Source: JABURQ01 sp029243145 (GTDB taxonomy: Bacteria; Planctomycetota; Planctomycetia; Planctomycetales; Planctomycetaceae). Taken from it: a stretch of 64,000 bases of DNA. A program made the translations under genes and the position numbers. Shown in pieces: positions 18,658-26,644 of the stretch (the stretch's first letter is position 1; each line of letters opens with the position of its first letter). The stretch spans positions 1 through 64,000 of the forward strand of contig CBFHYX010000001.1 in NCBI GenBank assembly GCA_965660145.1, in the 5' to 3' direction. The notes below the pieces were generated by a model. It worked only from the letters and a program-made list of their open reading frames with translations, searched no databases and was not told the origin of the DNA.

Positions 18658-19360
18658 TCACCACTCTTCAGGGATCTCTTCACCGCCATCTGGAGTCGAC
18701 AGAGCTTTCAAAATTGCCGGATCAATGTCATTGTTGAGCGTCGTTGCCCCTCCATCCGCCCCAGAAATCCACGCCCATCGTCTTTAGCCCCGGTTTGAGG
18801 CCCAGTGCGGGATCACGTGCATTGCCAGGAGCGCCCCACGGCATCAAGCCTTCCTGAATCTCTCCCATCAGAATCGTGCTACTAAGTCCATCAGCGCGTG
18901 AGACATAATCTTCGGTTAACGATTGACCCTTGGGAAACATTCGTGTGTTCAAAGTGTAGTGTGAGAGCGGATAGCCTTCGGAGTTTAGTTCTTCTTCCAG
19001 ACTGGGATTCTGCAGAACCTGAATCTGAAGTCGAAAATACTCCTGATTGTCGGGATGGTCCCAAGGAAGTGACTTGTCGATCCTCTCGTATAGTGCAGAT
19101 TGATCAATCATCGGCAGCAATTGAGTCACCCAGCCATGCACCGGTTCGCCAGCATCGTTCAATAATGTCGGCGCAGCAAAGAGCCCATCGTTCTGGGAGC
19201 AGAAGTTCTTTTGGGCGAGAGCGAGATTTTTGACATTGTTCATCGATTCTGTTCGTTGAGCAATTTGAGATGTATCCGCCATGAATTGTGTAAGAAACAA
19301 AAAAAGGACCACTAGCTGGTCACGAAAATCAAAACTTTTTTTCCAAGACTGAATATCCAA
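18658..19360 (-). pseudogene. DUF1559-like protein, frameshifted
   Basis: About 210 residues in one frame resemble the middle of a DUF1559 protein (NNVKNLALAQKNF, HGWVTQLLPMIDQSALYERI, DGLSSTILMGEI). After GVDFWGGWRG the frame runs to a stop, but a neighbouring frame continues with ADGGATTLNNDIDPAILKAL and STPDGGEEIPEEW to 18658, the typical DUF1559 end. One frameshift at about 18745-18765 therefore separates body and tail. The N-terminus lacks the usual prepilin cleavage motif (GFTLIELLVVI) and has only a TTG start after an in-frame stop. I treat it as decayed. Confidence 0.65.
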
Positions 19361-19936
19361 GAACGGCTACTTTCTCCATTAGACTGTTGATCCGATTGTT
19401 CGTCGTTCATGCTGTTCTCCAGACACTTTCTCTCACTGCTGGACGAGTCAGCAGTCGCACACATTTTCTTCTCTCCGCGTCCTCTGCGAACTTTGCGGTC
19501 AGTAATGACAGTCGAGCTCTGAGCACGAACGGAACAAGAACGCTAATTCTCGCTGATCTACACTAATAAAGATCAAATCTTATCATCAGCGTCGATGAGT
19601 GTTCTCTCAATTTGATGTTTATCCACGTTCCGCAACAATTTCTTTTTGTGACTTTTCGTGTTTTTCGTGGCCATTCAAGGTGTCGGCATTCGGATCAGCA
19701 ATAACCACCGTACCCATCCGACTTGCTTGCGCAAGACGGCTATTGCCAACACTTTAATCGATGTTTTCATTGTACCTGAATGAAATTCCATTGGCAGGGA
19801 GAATTTTAGTCGGCTACAATGGTAGTAGCGGCGCTGATGTCTTCTGACGCGATTGGACATTTGGTTTTTTACCATTGTTCTGCGTTGGCCGGTCGCTCCT
19901 GCCTCGTTCCACATATCGAATTTAGATCTACGTGCC
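19361..19936. repeat. Gene-free region with dispersed short repeats
   Basis: The stretch before the DUF1549 gene has no credible gene. At 19475-19500 it contains the reverse form of the CGCAGAGGACGCGGAGA-type repeat also found at 56715-56750 and 60265-60295. At 19540-19600 there is text of the same kind as 57030-57110 (ACACTAATAAAGATC, ATCAGCGTCGATGAGTGTTC). At 19709-19745 CCCATCCGACTTGCTTGCGC and AAGACGGCTATTGCC match 60566-60595. A promoter for the downstream gene should lie in the last 100 bases but I cannot place it. Confidence 0.6.
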
Positions 19937-22900
19937 ATGCGATTGAAGACGATCACACATGCGCTGGGATGTCTTGCTGCTTGCTGTCTTGCAACATCCC
20001 TGTTCGCCGAAGAACCTGCCGCCACTCAAAAGCCGCTTGATCCCGATCATGCCAAAAAATATGCCGAAGGTTTGAAGCTATTCAAAGGGAAAGTCCGTCC
20101 GTTATTGATGGACCGTTGCGGTTCGTGTCATGGCGTGGATGTCATTGAGGGCGAACTCGATCTCACCGACCGCGAAGGTCTCCTCAAAGGAGGCGCGACG
20201 GGACCGGGTATCGATCTCAAGAAGCCGGCTGAGAGTTACCTGATGCGCCTGGTGACTCACAAAGAGCAGCCCTATATGCCGTACGAAGAAGACAAGCTGC
20301 TTCAAGCAGAAATCGACCTGCTCCAAAAATGGATTGAGCTGGGAGCACCCTACGACAAACCGCTGACTGAAGACAAGATCGCCGTTATTCCGTGGCAGGA
20401 ACGAAAAGTTGGGAATGATGCTGATAAATTTTGGTCCTTCCAGAAACTGAATGTCGTTGATCCTCCCCGTTTCACCGATGACCGTTGGGCCGAGAACGAG
20501 ATTGATAGTTTCATTCTTGCCAAACTTGGCGACAAAGAACTCGCTCCCAATGACAGGGCCAACAAACGGACTCTGATTCGCCGTGCCTATTACGATCTGG
20601 TCGGCATGCCGCCATCAGCGGCTGACGTTCAATCGTTCCTGAATGACGATGATCCAAACGCGTATTCCAAGTTAATCGACAAACTGCTCGCTAGCCAAAA
20701 TTACGGCGAGCGCTGGGCCAGGCATTGGCTCGATGTGGCCCGCTTTGCCGAATCGCACGGCTTCGAACAGGATTACGACCGACCACACGCATATCACTTC
20801 CGCGATTTTGTGATTCAGGCGTTGAATCAAGACATGCCCTACGATCAGTTTGTCCGGTGGCAACTGGCGGGGGACGAAATTGCTCCCGAGGATCCACAAG
20901 CGTTGATGGCGACCGGTTTTCTCGGTGCGGGTGTGTTCCCGACTCAGATCACGGCCAATGAAGTCGAACGGACCCGTTACGACGCCCTCGATGACATGGC
21001 CGCCACCACCGGTAATGCGATGCTTGGCTTATCTGTGGGCTGTGCTCGCTGTCACGATCACAAATTTGATCCGATTCCACAGGCCGATTATTACCGGTTC
21101 GTTTCAACATTTACGACGGCTGTCCGCAGTAACGTCGATATCGACATGACTCCCAAAGAAACCGCCACCAAACTGGCTGCCTGGGAAAAAACACACGCCC
21201 CCAAAGAATCAGAGTTGGTTGCATTTGAGAAGAATACCTTGCCGGGTCGGTTTGAAAACTGGGTCGCCTCTAAAGATTTGACGAATCAATCGATGCTAGC
21301 CGAGACCGATTGGATTCTGTTCGATCAAATCACTGCCAAATCAAAAAACGGGACCACTCTCACTCGTCAGGCTGATGGTTCACTTCTCGCTGGTGGCAAG
21401 AATCCCAACGACGACGTTTACACGTTCACTTCCCAGTCGCTCATTCCGGGACAATTAATTTCGGCCATCAAGTTAGAAGCTCTGGTCGATCCATCGATGA
21501 AAAAGCAAGGCCCGGGACGTGCCGACAATGGTAATTTTGCGCTCAGCAAAATTCGTGTCTTTGTCGAAAAGTTGGATGGTAAAGATCGTCGCGAACTCAA
21601 ATTGATCGAACCAGAAGCCGACTTCCAGCAGAACACAGCCAGCCTATCCATTGCGTCTTCACTGGACGACGATCCCAAAACAGGTTGGGCCGTCGATCCG
21701 CAATTCGGTAAGTCTCACTGGGCAACTTTTGCCGTCACTACTGAGACGTCCATCAAGCCTTCAACAGAAGAGCGACTGGTCATCGAACTCAACTTTCAAG
21801 TCAACACGAAACACGCGATTGGCCGTCCACGATTGTCTTATGCCGTCAAACCGTCACGACCAAGTGCAGACGGTAAGATGGCCGATTTGTCGATTCTACG
21901 AGCCGTCAGTGAACTGGCTGAGAAAGGGGACGTTGAAAAACTGAACGAGAAAACTCGAACCGCGTTGCTCGATCATTTCCGTCGTCAAGACTCTGAATGG
22001 GTCGCCTTGAATGACGCAGTGCAGAAATCTCTGGCGACCAAGCCGAAACCAAATCTCACGAAAATGATGATCGTTTCCGAAGGAGTGAAACCGATTCGCC
22101 ATCATACTCAAGGGGCTGACTTCTTCGAAGAGACGTTCTTCCTTCGACGCGGGGACAACGAGCAGAAAGCAGGCGTCGCCGAGCAAGGGTTCTTGCAAGT
22201 CCTGATGCGAGGCGATTCGACAACTGATCAATGGAAAGTCGAACCCACGAGTGAGGAGTCCAAGTTTTCTTACCGCCGAACATCTTTGGCCAATTGGATG
22301 ACCGACACTCAAAACGGACCGGGGCATCTGTTGGCCCGCGTGATCGTCAATCGTGTCTGGCAACATCATTTTGGCACGGGAATCGTCAGCACGCCGAATG
22401 ACTTCGGTGTGCAGGGACAAAAACCGACTCACCCGGAATTACTCGACTGGTTGGCCCAGTATTTGATCGATAACGACTGGCGACTCAAACCAGTTCACAA
22501 ACTGATCATGACTTCTGCCGCATACTCGCAGTCGTCTCAGTTTGATAAGGAGAAAGCGAAAGCCGATCTCGGCAATCAATATTTGTGGCGATTCGAACCA
22601 CACCGCGTGGAAGCGGAGATCATTCGTGACAGTATGTTGTCGGTCTCAGACACTCTCGACGAAACCATGTTCGGTCCGGGAACTCTCGATATGGGCCACA
22701 AACGTCGCAGTATCTATTTCATGATCAAACGGAGCCAATTGATTCCGTTTTTGCAGGTCTTTGATTCTCCCGAGCCGTTAGTTTCGGTGGGAGGACGCCC
22801 GGCAACAACAGTCGCTCCACAGGCGCTTGTCTTTATGAATAGCCCGTATGTGCGTGAATACGCGACCAATTTTGCGAAACAATTGCTGGGTACAAACGCA

Positions 22901-23104
22901 ACGACGGAAGACATTATCAAAGGTGGGTATTGGCAAACACTCAGCCGCGATCCGACTCCACAGGAATTGGCAGCGACCGCAGGGTTCCTCGATGCTCAGA
23001 CGAAATCGTACACGGACGAGAAACAATCGAATCCCCGCGAACTGGCAGTGACCGACTTTTGCCAGACCTTATTCAGTTTGAACGAGTTTATTTATATCGA
23101 GTGA
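19937..23104 (+). CDS. DUF1549/DUF1553 planctomycete cytochrome protein
   Basis: Taken from the ATG at 19937, which begins a signal peptide (MRLKTITHALGCLAACCLAT), the protein has 1055 residues. The N-terminal planctomycete cytochrome C domain has one c-haem site, CGSCHG near residue 60. DUF1549 follows with a second site, CARCHDHKFDP near 369. A long middle part (about 430-690) is of beta type, and DUF1553 ends the protein (WQHHFGTGIVSTPNDFG, PTHPELLDWLAQ, RSIYFMIKRSQ). These proteins are periplasmic and occur with a DUF1501 partner, here 94 bases downstream. They are proposed to act in degradation of complex polymers; no reaction is established. Confidence 0.9.
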   Translation: MRLKTITHALGCLAACCLATSLFAEEPAATQKPLDPDHAKKYAEGLKLFKGKVRPLLMDRCGSCHGVDVIEGELDLTDREGLLKGGATGPGIDLKKPAESYLMRLVTHKEQPYMPYEEDKLLQAEIDLLQKWIELGAPYDKPLTEDKIAVIPWQERKVGNDADKFWSFQKLNVVDPPRFTDDRWAENEIDSFILAKLGDKELAPNDRANKRTLIRRAYYDLVGMPPSAADVQSFLNDDDPNAYSKLIDKLLASQNYGERWARHWLDVARFAESHGFEQDYDRPHAYHFRDFVIQALNQDMPYDQFVRWQLAGDEIAPEDPQALMATGFLGAGVFPTQITANEVERTRYDALDDMAATTGNAMLGLSVGCARCHDHKFDPIPQADYYRFVSTFTTAVRSNVDIDMTPKETATKLAAWEKTHAPKESELVAFEKNTLPGRFENWVASKDLTNQSMLAETDWILFDQITAKSKNGTTLTRQADGSLLAGGKNPNDDVYTFTSQSLIPGQLISAIKLEALVDPSMKKQGPGRADNGNFALSKIRVFVEKLDGKDRRELKLIEPEADFQQNTASLSIASSLDDDPKTGWAVDPQFGKSHWATFAVTTETSIKPSTEERLVIELNFQVNTKHAIGRPRLSYAVKPSRPSADGKMADLSILRAVSELAEKGDVEKLNEKTRTALLDHFRRQDSEWVALNDAVQKSLATKPKPNLTKMMIVSEGVKPIRHHTQGADFFEETFFLRRGDNEQKAGVAEQGFLQVLMRGDSTTDQWKVEPTSEESKFSYRRTSLANWMTDTQNGPGHLLARVIVNRVWQHHFGTGIVSTPNDFGVQGQKPTHPELLDWLAQYLIDNDWRLKPVHKLIMTSAAYSQSSQFDKEKAKADLGNQYLWRFEPHRVEAEIIRDSMLSVSDTLDETMFGPGTLDMGHKRRSIYFMIKRSQLIPFLQVFDSPEPLVSVGGRPATTVAPQALVFMNSPYVREYATNFAKQLLGTNATTEDIIKGGYWQTLSRDPTPQELAATAGFLDAQTKSYTDEKQSNPRELAVTDFCQTLFSLNEFIYIE

Positions 23105-23198
23105 AGGTGAATGTCAAATTTCGAATGACAAATGTCAAACCTGATTGGTCTCACTTTTTCACTCTTTGACTTTTCCCACTTTTTAACTTCGGTTTCCC

Positions 23199-24644
23199 AT
23201 GAACCTCTACCAACCACTGCATCGACGACAACTTCTTCAACGCGCCGGGGCCGGATTTGGTGGCGTTGCTCTCGCTTCGTTACTCCAGCAAGAACAGCTT
23301 TTGGGAGCAGCCCCCTCTGTCAGCCGAGATCCTCTCGCTCCCAAGGAACCCCATAATCAATCGCGAGCCAAGGCAAAGCGAGTGATCTGGTTATTTATGA
23401 ATGGTGGGCCATCGCAGGTTGATACGTGGAACTACCGCCCCGAACTCGAAAAGCGGGACGGCAAAGAGCTGGAAGGGTTCGACAAAAATACCGGTTTCTT
23501 TACGGGTCAGGTCGGCCCCTTAATGAAGTCGCCTTTCAAATTCTCGCAGCATGGCGAAAGCGGTGCCTGGGCATCAGAAATCTTCCCGCACATGTCGCAA
23601 CAAATCGACAAGATGGCGTTCCTGCATTCGTGTCACACCGAGTCGAACAATCACTCACCCGCATTGTTCATGGCCAATTGCGGCTTGCCGAAAATGGGAT
23701 ACCCGTGCGTCGGTTCGTGGGTGACTTACGGTCTCGGTTCCGAAAGTCGCGATTTACCAGCATTCATCGTGATGTCCGACCCGAAAGGACGTGGACTCCC
23801 CAAAGGATACTCTCAAAACTGGGGGGCCGGCTTCTTGCCGAGCGTCTATCAGGGAACCTGGCTCAAGCCGACAGGTGAACCGATTGACAATCTTAAGCCA
23901 CCCATCACAATGGATGTCTCGCAACAGCGTCGTCAACTCGATCTCATGAAAGAACTCAATCAGTACCACGCGGACCAGAATCCTGGTGAAGCTGATCTCG
24001 CTGCTCGGATCGAAAGTTTCGAGCTCGCCTATCGCATGCAGCAAGCCGCCCCGGAAACTCTCGACATCACCCGCGAAACGAAAGAGACACAAGACCTCTA
24101 CGGCATCGGCGATCCTGATTGCGATCACATTGCGAAGCAGTGTCTGGTGGCACGACGGTTCCTCGAACGGGGAACACGGTTCGTGCAGATTTATTCCGGT
24201 GGCATGGAGAACGAACGCAGTTGGGACGGCCATAAAGATATCGTCAAGAATCACGCGGGCTTTGCCAAAGAGACCGACAAACCGATTGCCGCGTTGTTGC
24301 AGGATCTTGAAGCGCGTGGACTTCTGGAGGACACGCTGGTCGTCTGGGGTGGTGAGTTTGGTCGGTTACCCATCGTCCAAAAAGGTGGCACGGGACGTGA
24401 TCATAACCCGCATTGCTTTACGGTCTGGATGGCGGGTGGCGGGACCAAAGGGGGAACATCGTACGGCGTGACGGACGAAATCGGTCACAAAGCGGTTGAC
24501 GATAAAGTTCACATCAATGACCTGCATGCCACGATTTTGGATCTTTTGGGTCTCAATCACGAACGACTGACATTCCGTCACAATGGCCGTGATTTTCGGC
24601 TGACCGACGTCTCGGGACATGTGGTGAAAGAGATCATTGCGTGA
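23199..24644 (+). CDS. DUF1501 protein paired with the upstream DUF1549/DUF1553 protein
   Basis: A 481-residue protein with a Tat-like start (HRRQLLQRAGAGFGGVALAS) and DUF1501 signatures (WLFMNGGPSQVDTWNYRPEL, GGEFGRLP, GRDHNPHCFTVWMAGGG). Gene order DUF1549-DUF1501 is the usual planctomycete pair, and the 94-base gap with no terminator suggests one transcript. The gap carries an AATGTCAAAT-type repeat. A related DUF1501 gene lies 450 bases downstream on the other strand. Confidence 0.9.
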   Translation: MNLYQPLHRRQLLQRAGAGFGGVALASLLQQEQLLGAAPSVSRDPLAPKEPHNQSRAKAKRVIWLFMNGGPSQVDTWNYRPELEKRDGKELEGFDKNTGFFTGQVGPLMKSPFKFSQHGESGAWASEIFPHMSQQIDKMAFLHSCHTESNNHSPALFMANCGLPKMGYPCVGSWVTYGLGSESRDLPAFIVMSDPKGRGLPKGYSQNWGAGFLPSVYQGTWLKPTGEPIDNLKPPITMDVSQQRRQLDLMKELNQYHADQNPGEADLAARIESFELAYRMQQAAPETLDITRETKETQDLYGIGDPDCDHIAKQCLVARRFLERGTRFVQIYSGGMENERSWDGHKDIVKNHAGFAKETDKPIAALLQDLEARGLLEDTLVVWGGEFGRLPIVQKGGTGRDHNPHCFTVWMAGGGTKGGTSYGVTDEIGHKAVDDKVHINDLHATILDLLGLNHERLTFRHNGRDFRLTDVSGHVVKEIIA

Positions 24645-24667
24645 AGCGAAGGAGTCAGGACTCGGCA

Positions 24668-24727
24668 TTCAGGAAACAGCAGTAAACTCTAAGCCCTATG
24701 TCTATAGGAGTTTAGTGGCTTCCTGAA
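24668..24727 (+). terminator. Imperfect stem-loop after the DUF1501 gene
   Basis: TTCAGGAA at 24668-24675 pairs with TTCCTGAA at 24720-24727, and TAAACTCTA at 24683 pairs with TAGGAGTTTA at about 24704-24713, with mismatches between. It stands 23 bases after the stop codon, a place that fits a transcription terminator, but there is no T-run. A palindromic dispersed repeat is an equal possibility. Confidence 0.4.
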
Positions 24728-24843
24728 CTCCCCTTGTACGGTTGATCAATGATTGCCTATCATTCCGCTCCTACCAAATGCCTTTCCTGTCCCGTTCCGG
24801 GACACCTCGATATTCCATTAAAAAATCAGTTGGGAGCTTTCCC

Positions 24844-25074
24844 ATGAAATCTATGCGCACTTTGTTCGTCGTGTTCGGATCGTTGTTTGTTGTCTCATTA
24901 CTGACAGGCTGTCAGCGCATGATGTACGAACTACATCCCGAAAGATTATGGCGTCTCAACCGTGGCCCTGCCGTCGGTCAGATCGATCCGAATTTCAGCA
25001 TTTCCGACGACGAAGCGACCGCGAAATCAGAGGAGCTGAGTCGTCTGTTTCAGCCGACTCCTGAATTCAACTAA
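24844..25074 (+). CDS. Small lipoprotein of unknown function
   Basis: A 76-residue protein started at 24844, just before a lipoprotein signal peptide (MKSMRTLFVVFGSLFVVSL, then LTGC). The lipobox Cys would become the acylated N-terminus, leaving about 54 residues. The rest is hydrophilic (ELHPERLWRLNRGPAVGQID) and I do not recognise it. It lies between two convergent DUF1549-DUF1501 units, in the direction of the first. Confidence 0.6.
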   Translation: MKSMRTLFVVFGSLFVVSLLTGCQRMMYELHPERLWRLNRGPAVGQIDPNFSISDDEATAKSEELSRLFQPTPEFN

Positions 25075-25093
25075 GCCTCAATCATCTAATAAC

Positions 25094-26527
25094 TCAGCCG
25101 CCGATTAATTTGCGATTGAATTGTCCTTCGTTGATCGTGGGACGTTCCGGGCGGCCTTTATGGTTATAGGTGAGGTCCATGTTGTCGAGACCCATCAGGC
25201 CGAGAATCGATGCGTGGATATCATGAACGTGCATTTTATCTTCGACGGCGTAAAGTCCCAGTTCGTCGGTTGCTCCGATGGTCTGTCCACCTTTGATGCC
25301 GCCGCCCGCCATCATCATGGAAAAACCGGTTGGGTTATGATCGCGGCCATCGCCTTTTTCGCTCATGGGTGTGCGTCCAAATTCACCGCCCCAGATGACG
25401 AGCGTTTCGTCAAGTAAGCCGCGCTGCTTGAGATCTTTGATGAGTCCCGCGACGGGACGATCCATCGATTTGCATAAACGCGCGTGATTCTTTTCTATGC
25501 CTGAGTGAGAATCCCACTTGCTGCCCGTCCCGCTGTAAAGCTGGACAAAGCGGACACCCCGTTCGACCAGACGGCGTGCCAACAAGCAGTTGCGCCCGAA
25601 AACTTCTGTTTCTTTCTGATCGAGCCCATAGAGTTTTTGTGTGTCGTCGGTTTCTTCGGTCAGGTCAATCGCTTCGGGAGCGTTGGATTGCATACGAAAG
25701 GCGAGTTCGTAACTTTTCAGACGCGCGTCGAGTTCTGATTGCTGAGGGTTTTTCTCGGAGTAGACCTGATTAAAATCTTGTAGTAAATCGAGCTTCTTCA
25801 TTTGCCGATCAGCCGAATAACCTTTCGGCCAATTGAGGTTGGCAATTGGTTCGTCACTGGTGCTTTTGATTCGCACCCCTTGGTGGGAAGCTGGCATGAA
25901 TCCCGAACCCCAGTTACGAGGGCCATTGACGGGTCGCCCGCCGCTATCGCACATCACAACGAATGACGGAAGGTTTTCATTCGCACTGCCGAGTCCATAA
26001 TTAACCCACGAACCCAGCGAAGGTCGCCCGGCCACGTTGATACAGGTATTCATTTGGCAAACACCACCGGCATGATTGATGCCGTTGGTCCAACACGAAC
26101 GCAGGACGGCAATATCGTCCATGCAGGTCGCGATTTCCGGGATCCATTCGGAGGCCCATAATCCGCTTTCGCCATGCCTTTTCCACGTTCGCGGAGCCGC
26201 CAACAACGGAGCGCCTTTTTCTCCCATCGCGGTGATTGGTTCATCGAAGCTACCGGGTAGCGGTTGCCCGGAGAGTTTATTGAGCAGAGGTTTCGGGTCG
26301 ACCAGATCCAAATGGCTCGGGCCGCCTTCCATGAAACACCAAATCACACGCTTCGCCGTTGCCGGAAAATGTGCAAGAGGTTGCGAAGACGCGAACGATT
26401 CGCCATTCAGCATGGAAGAAAATGCTAAGGCTCCGAACCCCGCTCCCGCAGTGTGCAGAAACTCACGGCGCGATGAGGGCACCGCATGATGTGGTAATTG
26501 ATTTTGTCGGCAGATTGTTGAAGACAT
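25094..26527 (-). CDS. DUF1501 protein of the second DUF1549-DUF1501 unit
   Basis: A 477-residue protein with a Tat signal (SSRREFLHTAGAGFGALAF) and the DUF1501 signatures WCFMEGGPSHLDLVDPKPLL, GGEFGRTPMSEKG and GRDHNPTGFSMMMAGGG. It follows a DUF1549/DUF1553 gene on the same strand after 117 bases, the same arrangement as the pair at 19937-24644. The two DUF1501 proteins share blocks such as SWVNYGLGS/SWVTYGLGS and ELAFRMQ/ELAYRMQ, so the pairs look like paralogues. Confidence 0.9.
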   Translation of the reverse strand: MSSTICRQNQLPHHAVPSSRREFLHTAGAGFGALAFSSMLNGESFASSQPLAHFPATAKRVIWCFMEGGPSHLDLVDPKPLLNKLSGQPLPGSFDEPITAMGEKGAPLLAAPRTWKRHGESGLWASEWIPEIATCMDDIAVLRSCWTNGINHAGGVCQMNTCINVAGRPSLGSWVNYGLGSANENLPSFVVMCDSGGRPVNGPRNWGSGFMPASHQGVRIKSTSDEPIANLNWPKGYSADRQMKKLDLLQDFNQVYSEKNPQQSELDARLKSYELAFRMQSNAPEAIDLTEETDDTQKLYGLDQKETEVFGRNCLLARRLVERGVRFVQLYSGTGSKWDSHSGIEKNHARLCKSMDRPVAGLIKDLKQRGLLDETLVIWGGEFGRTPMSEKGDGRDHNPTGFSMMMAGGGIKGGQTIGATDELGLYAVEDKMHVHDIHASILGLMGLDNMDLTYNHKGRPERPTINEGQFNRKLIGG

Positions 26528-26644
26528 GGGTATTTCTCTAATGCTGGTTCAGTGATTCATCATGAGAATTGCAATCGTCAAATGTCAAATTCACAATGTC
26601 AAACTTATCGTTCCACTGATGACTGTTTCGCGGTTTGGATCTGA

